A stretch of DNA of 64,000 nucleotides, from positions 496,001 to 560,000 of the forward strand of contig JAOCPU010000008.1 in NCBI GenBank assembly GCA_035772785.1, read 5' to 3'. The first letter of the stretch is position 1, and the number at the start of each line of letters is the position of its first letter. The notes under the pieces were generated by a model, which saw only the letters and a list, made by a program, of their open reading frames with translations, made no database searches and was not told the origin of the DNA. Shown piece after piece: positions 11,973 through 25,209 of the stretch. The position numbers and the translations under genes were made by a program. Origin of the DNA: Phlebiopsis flavidoalba. Its lineage: Eukaryota > Basidiomycota > Agaricomycetes > Polyporales > Phanerochaetaceae.

Positions 11973-13827
11973 ATGGCTTGCGACCCAGACACCGCAGCCG
12001 ACCGCCTAAACGAACTATATCAGCGTCGAGAAAAAGGACCGCATGATGTGTGTCTTCTACTTCTCGCATTATTCTCCTCCTTATACTCCGCTCCTACATC
12101 TGCGAGACCCGCTTGCGCTCGCTCCTCTCTTCGTTCTGAACCACCGTCACAATGTGCTTTGTGCACGGCTCCATTGACCAAGCGACTAGTACATTGCCGC
12201 ATGTGCAAGATCTTCAAGCCAAGCGGCAGGTTAGTTTGCGTATTCCCATTCAACTTGCCGAAGCCCCATTAAGCTGTCTCAGATGCCCTCATGTAACCGA
12301 AGTCTGCCGCAATCGTCAGCTACATCCCAGAGGAGACGTAGTCTATATATGAAGAACGCGGAAGGTGTGTGCCACAGCCGCCATTATCACGGCGCCACAG
12401 TCGCTCAGCAGAAAATGCTGACACTGGCCTAGTGCAAACGTTTAATGGATGCGGGTTCTGCAAGGTGTGTTGCTCGACGAGGTTTTCAAACGATAAACGC
12501 GATCTCAAGTGGTCTTTCCCAGTGGGCGCGGAGTAACCCTCAATCAAAGCAATCTGGATACCAGAATCCTGGCTGGCCGGGATGCTGCAGACCTCCTTCC
12601 GTACACGAGCAGCGGTTTAATTTCCTGCTGCAGACTGGCCTGCAGTCCACCGTAGTTCATCACGTTCCCATACCCCCTTGACATCAAGGCAATCCTCGAA
12701 AGTTTGACGGGTCAGAGAGCTGCAGCTCAACTCGCGTCACCGAATGCCAATCGCGGGTCTGCCTCTCCCCCCTCGCAACCTGCGACATTATCACGTAGAA
12801 CTGGCAATGCATCCACAGTTGCTAGCCGCATTGACACCATCGTCCGGCAAGCTCACCCAAGGAATCGGGCCCTACCAAGCTACGCAATGGCGGATCGCCT
12901 CAGCAGTCGGTGGCGTCCCTCGTGAGCTCTACTTCCCGCAACTCTGGTAGTGATGATGGAGCGCCCTCCTTGTCGCCCGCTTCGAATACCGACCAAACAA
13001 AACTCTCTCCGTCGTTCTAGCGTCGAGACTCAGGCGGAGAAGCGCCGAGAAACATCCCGCGAACCCAGATACTCTCCGGGTCGGAAAGCCCGCAGAACTG
13101 AACGGCACTCTCTCGGTCGCAAGGGATCCTCTTCTAAACCCACCGTCGTCTCCTCTGTCTCATCGGTTTTTGCAACGAAAGCCAGTTCCGATCCCCAAAT
13201 GGCAAACTCGACGAGTCCTCGCGTCTCACAACAACCTCCCATCCGCTAACTCTACCTCTACTCTATTTCTCGCGTTGTCGAGCGGGAGCGTAACGATCGG
13301 GATAAGGAACGCATTGTTTGCTCCTATCCCCGTTGTTCGCCGCCCTAGGGGCTTCCTTAGACGAGGCTATGGCTACTATGAGCGTCTCTGGTGACTCGAG
13401 TGCCTCGAGTAGCGATAGCGGGGCGGAAGCGAAACGACAGTCATTTCGGATGGTGGCTTTACCGACTACCTGTCCGACGAGTCGGAAGCGGAGCTTCAGC
13501 GGCAGGCTGAGGTTTCGAGCTGCACTACTCGCTCAAGCTCATAGCGAAGAACAGGAGTTCAGAGCTGCACGCCAGCAGCTCGTGAACGTCGATCTGCGTC
13601 CGCCCAAGTCCTGGACCAGCAACACGAGCTCTAGCTCACGGAGTCAAAGCACTTCATCGACCCACCGTCGATACACCTTACACTGCCCAACAATATCCTA
13701 CCTCCTCCCAATCCCGGACTTAACGTCCCAAAGGATTCTCCTTTTACACAGTCTGCGGATTTATGTCCAACATCTCAACTGGCTTTTCACTGACCTGTTC
13801 TCTGATACGTTGTGGGCACTAACATGA
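11973..13827 (+). CDS. unrecognised Ser/Pro-rich protein with acidic C-terminal part
   Basis: I do not recognise this gene. The first frame (MACDPDTAADRLNELYQRREKG, 11973) includes a cysteine cluster C-x2-C...H-C-x2-C at about 12151-12210, which could be a small zinc-binding motif. The middle (12700-13250) is rich in Ser, Arg, Ala and Pro and looks disordered. The C-terminal part has LDEAMATMSVSGDSSASSSD, then in a shifted frame DGGFTDYLSDESEAELQRQA, and then ALLAQAHSEEQEFRAARQQL followed by VNVDLRPPKSW, an acidic stretch, a helix and a short motif. Codon-level coherence across several frames supports a real, frameshifted coding region. Exons are uncertain, and it might be two genes. Confidence 0.45.
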
Positions 13828-14079
13828 CCTATGTTCAATATGCTTGTACAATTCACGATTCCTGTAGCTTTTATACTCTGTAAATAACGGACTTCATCAC
13901 AACTGCGTCGAGTATGGAACATAAATAGTCACTTATATATGGTCTCGATGTGGTCGGTACATGTGAGAGCTACGACTCATCGGTCCCGAATGTCCATCAT
14001 CATTAAGCGCCCATAGCTACTTTAACTGGTGACCACAATCTGCAGCCCTTCACTTTCCTCAGCCACCTGTTCCTGCGAT

Positions 14080-17000
14080 ATGTCTAGCCTGCTCGAACAT
14101 ATTCAAGCACTCACAAGTACAACACAGGAGTGCTCCGAAAAGGACAGGCGAGCTGTTGACGAATGGTCAAAGTATGTGCATGATTCATTGGTAGCGCGTG
14201 GAACGCATAACTAAAGGCCTACTTACAGGGTTCCTGCTGCGCGTACGCGTTTTCTCGAGGAACGTGACATTGCTTGGCTTATTTGTGACACCCAGAGGAC
14301 TTTGCCGAAGAATGGGTAGACTATGGCGACGAGGAGCCCTTGGAGTCTGTGGTGGGACATATACCAGACCGATAACTCACTACCCGTCGCGCGCCGTTCA
14401 GCTCTTATGACACGATTGCTTTCGTATGTTTTGACACATATAAGCCCACTTTTTACTCTCACCACTAGTCAGCAAACCACAGATCGAATCTGTTTTTCGG
14501 TCCCTCAACTCTCTACTCTCGAGCTCTCAGCCAAGTGATGCTATATCCGGAGAGCTCGTGGAAATGATCGGGTTCGAAGAGATAGAGCTAAGCATGGCAT
14601 TGTTGAATGAGAGAACGGGTATATGTCAGGAGGTGAGATCGAGCATTGATACTCTGCTGCTCATAGACTTCATGCATCAGACAGATATCGCAGTATCTGG
14701 CAGGGGACTCTCAATTACAGCACCCTGCTGCCTCCGCCTCAAATACCCTCCAAATAAACAGCGGTAAGTGTTTTGCACGAGTGTATTGCGATATCATCTC
14801 AAGGTTTGGTTTAGTACCCACCGGGATAGATGAAGCATCTGCCAGAGCACGCATGGAAGCAACACTGAAATCCAACGCCGCTCGGCCATTATACACCGGG
14901 ACTGCGGTAAGACTTGCATATCTCACCTCCACTTTGTATCTCACTTTTGCGCAGCAAGATGCTCCTGAAATTCTGCCACACGTTTACACATCCGCTTCAG
15001 CGGCGCATGGAAATACACTTTCGCATTTGGGTAGCAAGTTCATGCTTCCAATTGGCACAGAAAGGGTAGCGATCGTGAGGTGCGTACGGAAAACTTCGGC
15101 CTCTTTGTGAAGCTAACGTGTGCATGCAGGATTATGAGGAAGTGATCGTTCCGCCGGCGCGACCGGTTCCCCCACGAATAAGCGAACGCCTTGTTCCAGT
15201 ATCCGAGTTGGACTCCATGTGCAAGGGATCTTTCCCTGTTGGCCCCATCCTGTTTTATTTGCACACAGCCCGGCTGACCGAGAGTACAGGGATATACTTC
15301 ACTCAACCGAATTCAGTCAATAGTGTATCCCACTGCGTATCAGTCGAATGAGAATATGTTGATCTGTGGTAAGTGCTCGCCTACAGTGAATCGTCTGCTC
15401 GATTCCGATCCGTGTTGCCTTCAGCTCCTACTGGTGCTGTTGGTTTTTTTTTTTTTTGCATTCAGTTCGAGAGGCTAAGTGCTGATGATCAAACCCGTCT
15501 GCAATATAGGGTAAGACAGACGTAGCTATGCTCACCGTCCTCCGCGTGTTGGATCAGTACCGGGATACCACGTCTACAACGCAGCCATTAGCATCAACTA
15601 TCAAGCGCGACGACTTCAAGATTATTTACGTGTATGTTTCCGCCTATCCCTATCAGTCAACCTATACGATAATCTCGACACCAGGGCACCGATGAAAGCC
15701 CTTGCGGCAGAGATCGTACGAAAGTTGGGCAAACGACTGCATTGGCTCTCGATTCGCGTTCGAGAACTCACTGGTTAGCGGCTTGCTTGGACGCGCACTG
15801 ATTCACGCTGATGAGACACAGGTGACATGCAAATGACAAGAGCGAAATTGCAGAGACACACAAATTATAGTCACCACCCCCGAAAAGTGGGATGTCGTAA
15901 CGCGTAAGCCCAACGGGAGAAGGAGAACTTGCATCGGTGAGTTAGAGTTTCCTTTCCGGTCCTTGTTCTGATTGATGCGGTCTCACTTCAGAAAGTCCGA
16001 CTACTTATCATTGACGAGGTCCATCTCCTGAACGACGAACGTGGTGCTGTGATAGAAACAATCGTCGCGCGGACATTGAGACAGGTATGGTCTAAGCAAG
16101 ATTAGCTTCACTTAAACTCATCTTTTCCAGGTGGAGTCCAGTCAATCAATCATTCGATAGTAGGCCTCAGCGCAAACATTGCCCAACTATGTCGATGTGG
16201 CAGACTTTCTGGGCGTCAATAGGCACAGAGGTTTGTTTTTCTACTTCGACTCATCCTTCCGACCTGTACCATTAGAACAACACTTTCTCGGCATAAGGGG
16301 GTAAAACCTAATAGCCCCTTGTCACGAAAGAACTTGGATCGCGCCACCTTTCGAGAAGGTTTCAGAGCTAGTTCGCGAAGGTCATCAAGTAATGGTTTTC
16401 GTGCATGCACGGGAAAGAAACCGTCAAGACCGCTCTAGCATTGAAAGAAGCTGCGATGACCGATGGATGTCTGGACGAGTTCAGCTGTGAAGACCATCCT
16501 TCATACGCGTTCTTCAGACGAGATATTGGGCAGTCGAGAAATAAAGAGATGAAAGAGCTTTTCGATCACGGCTTTGGGATACATCATGCTGGTATGCTTC
16601 GGGACGACCGTAACTTGATGGAGGCGTCTGTTTGAGGCACGATCGATTAAGTAGGTCTTCGAAGAGGGCTGATGATTGCTACTTACATTGCTATCAGGTT
16701 TTGTGTTGTACCGGCGACATTGTGGGCATGGGGTGTTAACTTGCCAGCGCATGCAGGTATTTCGTTGCGATTCAGTTATGTGCGGGCCGCAATCTCACTC
16801 CGATAAGTCATCATCAAGGGGGGGACGCAGTGTAGCGACAGTGGGCAAGAGGCTCGTTTTTTGTAGACCTATCTGTACTCGACGTGCTCCAAATCTTCGG
16901 TCGTGTGCCGGTCGCCCTGGGCTCGAGTCAAGCGCGTTGGATATATCTGTACTACTATGGATAAGCTCGACCACTATCTGGATGCCGTCACTTCACAGGC

Positions 17001-19975
17001 AAGTACAGTTCTTATCCCCACACAAATAGATTTGTCTGATCTGCCGGTACAACAGAATCCGATCGAATCGAGGTAAGTATCGAGCGAGGATTATCTGTAT
17101 CTTCAACTCACACGATCACAGATTCGAAGCTGGCATCAGAGATGTCTTTGAATGCGGAAATCGCATTAAGGAACCGTGGCCAATATGCAGGAAACGCAAT
17201 CCAATGGCTCGGCTACACATACCAGTTTGTTCGCATGCGAAAAAATCGCGCTCCAATACGGTCTGTGCCCCATAATCGCAACGTTGACTCTCAAGCCTGA
17301 GCTCTGAACATCCATGTAGGCATGACTGCGGGGCATGTGGCGGAAGATCCAGAACTTCACGAAAAACGCACAAGTCTTATCGCTGGCGCTGGGGGGGGCG
17401 AAGGATCTTGCTGCGGCACGCATGATTTGCGATTGACTCTGACCTGGAGAGCTTTGTAATCTTGGATCTAGGGTAGAATTGCAGCGAAATACTACATTCG
17501 CCACAGATCTATCGAGATCTTCAACAAAGAACTCAAGGGGAGTATGTCTGAGGCCGATGCGCTGGCGTTACTCTGCATGAGCACTGAGGTGTGTTATACG
17601 CCCTGAAGCCTCCTAATTTCGTAGCTGAACTTTTAGTTTGATCAAATTCAAAACCGTGACAGCGAGGAAAACACGAGTTAAAGATGTTCATGGAAGCTGC
17701 ACCGTGTACGGTGAAGGTGCGTACATGTGTCGTGTATCTCTAACATCTCCTGACGCATTGTCGATAGGGCGGTACCGATACAAGCCAAGGGAAGGTGAAC
17801 ATCCTGCTTCAAGCCTATATCAGTGGATACCGGCCGGAGGATTTTGCCCTCGTCTCAGACCAAGCCTACGTTGCTCAGAATGCTGGGCGCATTGCCCGAG
17901 CTCTGCTCGAAATTGCTATCAGCCGAAAATTCGCGAAAACCAGCTCAGTCCCTCATGGTATTAACAAGGCAATCGAGAAACGGAAGTGGCCTTTCGACCA
18001 CCCGCTAAAACAATTCATGGGTCTTAAAGCCGATGTTCTCTTCAATATCGAGCGGTATGCGGACGACTACGATGTTGTTGACTTGGCTGCGATGAGCGCC
18101 GCTGAGATTGGGGATCTGGTCCACTTAAACGCAAAACTACGGCGCTGCAATACACGACGCTGCGCAGCGACTTCCTTCGGTTGCAATAACCTATAACCTC
18201 CGACCTTGGGACATGACGTGCTTAAAATCAGCGCGCGGATAACTCGGAAGTTTAAATGGGATTCGAAAAATATCATGGGTCAGTCGAACCGTTTTGGCTT
18301 TGGGTTGAGGACCACCACGGCGTCACCATCCTTCAGCTCTCCCATCTGCTCTTTCGCCAAAAACTACCGATTTCCTCGACGCCGATTTTGTCATATCCAT
18401 TCCTGCCAACAAGGCTCCCCCATCCGTGACGTTACGCTTCGTGTCAGACAGATGGATAGGTGCAGAAGATGAGGTCGTCATACCATTCGAAGACCTAGTT
18501 CATGCCTTCCGTCTAACGATTGCCATTCTCCACGCCTCAACATACCTTTCCTTTCTCTTGATATTCTCCGCGACGAGAGGCTCCGAGACGCGCTGTCGAC
18601 CCAAGTTTCCAGCTTGAACGGCATACAGTCACAGATATATTGGAGTGTCGTTAACACGCGACTCCATTTCACTAGTCTGTGCGCCTTCCGGCTCCGGAAA
18701 ATCGTTGTGTGGCAGAGCTCCTCTTGTGGTACGTCTTCCGTGAACTCTTACCGATACGTTTTGAACTCATGGATCATCCATGGCAGGCGCACCATTCAAG
18801 AGGCTCCTTCCGGTTCCTGGGCTCTCCTAGTGGCCCCTCGATCAAGTTACCTGACAGCCTTCTTTGCGGATCTTCGGCCGATATGCGAGATGCTTAACAT
18901 TCCTATTCGCATTAATCCACTTGAAAGCCCCCTCAAGACACCGTCTCACGGCGGTCTCTTACTAGTCACAGCTCATGATTTGTGTGCGTTGATGGCCCAA
19001 GTCACCATCCACCACTGGCAAATCTCCGTTACTGGGCCTACGGGACTCGTACTTAGTGCGAAAACTTGGTAAATCTGCTGGACCAGCAGTACGAGCTTGG
19101 CGTCTCGAACCTCATGCAGGCCACCCAACACTTATCACACTGACGCGCAGTTACGTCGGCTGTTCTCGAACTCGCTGAACGACCCAGCCGATCTATGCAG
19201 CTTGGTTGAATGTCGATGCGATGGCGCTGCACAGCTTCGACCCGTCGACAGGGGACCAGTCGCTCAGCGTCTCTACCCACACGTTTCACGATACCTCAGT
19301 CCGCCGCTCTATTCAAGCGATGGCCAAGCCTGCGCAACATGGCAGCTCGGGACGGCTCTCCTGGAGAGTCTGGGATCGTTTTCGTGCCTTCCACGTGGCC
19401 AGTGTCGGACCACGTGCGCACGTCGACCTCATCACTCAGTGTGCGCTGGAGTTACTACGGTGGTAACGGGCAGAGGCTACCTGCCTGATCATGTCGACTC
19501 GGAGGTACTTGGAACTTCAAAGCTTCTGATGTATGTCACTGCAAGATCCGGAGTCTCGTCGAGGTCGTGGCGCAAGGTACCTTGGCTTCTTCCACGAAGG
19601 CGTCCCCAAACGAGACACCGCACTCTGCATGCTCGAGCTCTATGCAGAAGGGATCATTCGCGTCCTGATCGTGCCCCGCGAGTCGATGCTGGACGTTGCC
19701 AATTCGCGCCCGGCTAACGGTGGTTCGTAAATGGGCACACACGTACTTGCATGTCACCAGGGTGCGGCGAAAAGAGCTAGGCCACCGATACGAGGACTTA
19801 TATCCTTGAATGAAGAGCTGTGTTCGGATGGCAAGGCCCGCGCTCGTAAGGACCTATAATGGCGCGGGACATTTCAATCTTCTTCTGCCAAGCCGAGGCA
19901 AAGGACCACGTTACGTAGACGATTCTTGACCGAACGAACGGCAATTGTCCCTGGAATTCTTTTTTTTTAAGCTCG
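14080..19975 (+). CDS. SLH1: Ski2-like tandem-cassette RNA helicase SLH1/ASCC3, C-terminus not found
   Basis: Slh1 (ASCC3) is the helicase of the RQC-trigger/ASC-1 complex that splits collided ribosomes. The start [13 protein letters not shown] is followed by [14 protein letters not shown]. Cassette 1 shows the P-loop APTGA|GKTDVAM, split by an intron, then [19 protein letters not shown], the DEVH box [38 protein letters not shown] and the QxxGRxGR-type FGRAGRPG. A Sec63-like part follows ([20 protein letters not shown]). Cassette 2 has PSGSGKS at about 18685, [24 protein letters not shown] and [15 protein letters not shown]. The frame fades after GHFNLLL...[16 protein letters not shown] (about 19960), and the second Sec63 unit, about 300 residues, is not visible downstream. 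Many homopolymer-linked frameshifts occur (for example eight G at 17391-17398). Confidence 0.88.
15425..15438 (+). other. 14-nt microexon coding most of the SLH1 P-loop
   Basis: Upstream exon text ends ATG TTG ATC TGT G, followed by an intron at 15369-15424 (GTAAGT...TTCAG). The microexon CTCCTACTGGTGCT follows, then an intron at 15439-15509 (GTTGGT, a T-run, ...ATATAG), and the frame resumes GGTAAGACAGACGTAGC. Spliced, this reads MLICAPTGAGKTDVAM, the exact Walker A of the family. No other join gives this motif. Confidence 0.75.
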
Positions 19976-20680
19976 TTGGAAGGGAGATATTTTTTTGGGA
20001 AGGCGGGGGGGGAGTGCAATCGTGGTATAGAACACCCCAGCTGCAACTCCCTCGGACGCCGCCCACCGCACGGACGAAGCAAGTATGGGGTTATGAATAC
20101 ACGATCCTTCACGAGAGTGAGTGTCGCCCATGTATCACGTCTTCTTCAAACGAATCCCCCCCACGCAATCTATACGTCGAATCGCCAGCAGCGACACAGT
20201 CTAAGAGCCACGATTGTTTAGAGCTGTTGTCGACGGCTTGGAGGAATCCAGTTGTACATGACCCGAGTTGCACGCTCTGTTAGTATTCGACGTAAGTGTA
20301 CAGGCCAGTCCAAACAAAACGACTCTTCGCCTGAGAGAGACAATTTATAATCTCCTGCATAGGTACTTGGCGAGACCCTGGAGCCGCTCTTCGGCTTTGT
20401 GGCAGGGCCCTGTCGACAGTCTTTGCAGAGAGAAGCAAAGCGAGCAAAGCTCTGGCCGATATCTACGTGCTCCTTGCAGTAGGAACTGAGCCGGCATGTT
20501 GTGAGAACTGGAAGCTTTCCAGAGTACTCGATGATAATGTTACGTACCCTCGTGCTAACAGGGATCGATGAGACTAGCCAATCTCCATTGCGATGAACCA
20601 GCACGCTCTAGAACGAATTCAATCATCAGCACACATTCAGGGCCATCATCACGAGAATTAACGCACTTGAAGTCTGCTGC
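19976..20680. other. no gene seen
   Basis: The stretch follows the fading helicase frame. A 128-codon minus-strand frame (20218-20604) and a 112-codon plus-strand frame (19945-20283) have no known motif. I looked for the second Sec63 unit of the helicase on the plus strand and did not find it. The T and G runs at 19961-20012 suggest poor base quality. Confidence 0.35.
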
Positions 20681-22077
20681 CTATTCCTTCCACGTCGGGG
20701 GGAAGGGATAGTCATCAGGCCAAATAACGTTTGAGATATCGCTAGGTAGGCATGTGGATAAATTGGCTGTCAAGAACTCAAAAGCATGGGAAACTACGTG
20801 ACCAGGAGCAAGAAGTAGGTTCCTCTCGGGAAGGGGGTTTTTGTATCGGGGCTCCCCAGGCTGGTCGAAGGCGTCAGAGCAAAACTTCTTTCGCACTTTC
20901 CGTGTACTCGGAGCACTGGGTTCTCTGTACGAACCGGCGCTTGATGCACTGTTCGAGGCCGGCGGCCACGGCCTCCTGCATCGGCGAGTTGCTACAGAAG
21001 ACGATGCGAGTGACGTGGCCCGCGAGCGGTCGGCCTGACTGAATGAATCCATGATGGCCCAATTAGCCAACCAATACGCCAGCCTGTTGCGGAGAACATG
21101 CTGCTGCGCAGGCATGATGGTCAGCAAAATATCCGCTGCCACGGGAGAAATTAATGCTCACTGCCAGCAGGACTCACCACGTCACGGTACGATCCCAACA
21201 TGCCTGGGTAGTGTGGCAAAACGGACATGCTCCTTGCCGTCTGAGAATACGAGGGTATCGTACTGGGTGAACTGTCAGAGGCTTGAAGGCTGCGCATATG
21301 CTGAGTGGACGCATAGGACTTACCACTTCGTCGGACATGGCGATGAGGTATGAATTCCTCAACAAGGCCCGCAATCCGGGTGAGCTCCTCCCGAGTGAAC
21401 ACCTTGCCGATGGGGTTGTGCGGTGTGTTCAGCATGATCATTTTCGTCCGAGGGACCCGGTGATCGCTCGACTGTTGTACAATAACACTCATGAGACAGC
21501 GAACCGGGCCGAGGTATTGCAGACTTTACCGCAGTTCATCGAAGTTCAATTTTCCAGTCGGTCGCTTCGTGGGCTTGCTCTTTTGTGGGGTCGGGGGTGC
21601 AGTGGAACGTAGACGCACTTGCCGCCGTTGAAGACTAACGGATGGCATGATACTGGTCGTTACAGAAGAAAGGCTCAAACATGATAATCCTCGTCTCCGG
21701 GGTTCAGGAATAGCAGGTGAGGACAGAGTATTGGCCTGTGAGATGGGCAAGTGAGCCCCTGTGTATGAAAAAAACGCGAAGAGTGGTTGCTGTACCTTCA
21801 TTGGCCTCCACTGGTAACGAGTATCCTCCACGCCTCAACGTCCAGTTGCCTGCACGAGGACCAAGGGCCTTGGTAGTAGTCTTCGGATAGCCTCACGAAG
21901 CGCACCCAAGCGACCCTTGAGGATGCGTAGTAATTGGTTCGGCAACGACAGTAGACAAGGCTTCGCTAGCTGCATACTCCTGATCCATTGTCCGGCGGCC
22001 GAGAAGTTCATGTTACCGCTGCCCAAGGTTTGATGCAGTCCGCGAGGCAGATTAGCAGCGCTAAATGAGTAGCACAC
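20681..22077 (-). CDS. BNA3: class I/II aminotransferase, kynurenine--oxoglutarate transaminase type
   Basis: The family makes kynurenic acid from kynurenine (or acts as cysteine-S-conjugate lyase) with PLP. In order on the minus strand: an N-terminal NLGQ.MNFSA block, REAIRRYYQGPW-like text, VTSGGQ, DEIIMFEPFF-like text, YVPLHP, LNFDELR, MIMLNTPHNPIGKVFTREEL, MSDEV, then FSATGWRIGWLIGPSW and MQEAVAAGLEQCIKRRF. The C-terminal frame ends ISNVIWPDDYPFPPTWKE with the stop at 20681. The PLP-lysine block, normally S-A-G-K before M/TFSATGW, reads P-A-Q-Q here (21103-21114), with the frame shifting beside it, so the key Lys is not seen. The start is approximate and may lie near 22280. The fold is secure; substrate choice is by family resemblance only. 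Confidence 0.78.
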
Positions 22078-23277
22078 GCGGTTCAGAGATCACTCGAGCA
22101 TGTGGCTGGATATAGTACGCGCACTTGAACAGACAGACCAGAAGTACGTCCTGTGCGAGGGCCCTAGCCCCTCACGTCAAGACAGGTCGGGCAATGTTAT
22201 CCGACCAGGTTGGTGCGGCGGCACCATTCTGCTTGGCGTCGACGCCGTTGGATGGTGTCCGTTGAGAGCGAATCCCTTATGAGTGTTGAGGTAGATGAGG
22301 AAAGGTGCGAAGAGTGGTCGCTCCGCTCTTGCTATTTGTAGTGGCAGACGAGGAAGGATCTGGTGAAGAGAGGTCAGAGGACGAGTCAGGGCCCCATAAC
22401 ATAATTCCCCGGACGGGTTGTCGCAACCGCCCCGTCAGAGCCAACAATTCGGCCTATGTATCTTTGGCGCCACCCTCTTACCTCGCGTGAACTCGCAGAC
22501 AATAAGCCCTGGCTCTGACACCTCGGCCTCCTTGCTCCCACGCAGCCAACACTGCCCGTCTATCAAGTTGACCCTCAGCGTAGCACTCCTTGCAATTCCG
22601 AATGCGCCTCGCCCTCCTCGACCGCCCAGCTTGCGTGCCCCATGTAGCATGCGATGTAGCCCCGACATCAGAAAAACTTTGGTCTGCGCCTCCTGAAGTG
22701 CATTGACACAATACTACTAAATCGAAAATCGAGCAGACACCCGTGGTGCAACCGTGCTAACGCCAGCTTGGCCGGACTCAGAGATCGTTTTGCATTGTCT
22801 CGCGAGCACCTGCTGGGAACACAGCAGTTTCCAATAAAAGACCGGCCATGGCACCGATAACGCTGGGACATGGACCACTTTAGCCGGACGACGCCGTCCC
22901 AGTCCAAGCAAATAAGCGAACTCCTGACAGCGGAGCCACTCTGTACGAGAAGCACAGAAGCATGATACGGACATACCGACGCGTCCACCAACATATACGG
23001 GACCTCGCTGGCACACCAACTCGCGGGACCAGGATTTCTTGTCGCTGTCTCTGTCCGCGTTTCTGCTATTCTTGAATCCTCGCGCTGCGTCACCCAGACG
23101 GAGGCGCGGGTACATCAGTCCACTCTTGTTAAGCTTTGTTGGCCAACGAATAAACGTGAGGCTAACTCCAATTCGTCGTCTCCACACTGGCCTATCACTA
23201 GTGGGTATGTCTTTTATCACATCGTACAAGAGGTATAATAAAAATACATCTATTACACTACACAAAAGTCCAACGAA
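22078..23277. other. no recognised gene
   Basis: The longest frames here (182 codons at 22717-23265 minus, 141 codons at 22668-23093 minus, 92 codons at 22418-22696 plus) overlap one another and have no motif, biased composition or splice logic I can support. The left part should hold the promoter of the aminotransferase gene, the right end the 3' region of ESA1. Confidence 0.35.

Positions 23278-25209
<1,932 letters not shown>

Noticed and set aside
19097..19717. 206-codon plus-strand frame
   Set aside because: It is an off-frame reading of the second SLH1 helicase cassette; real motifs ([24 protein letters not shown]) lie in the neighbouring frames.
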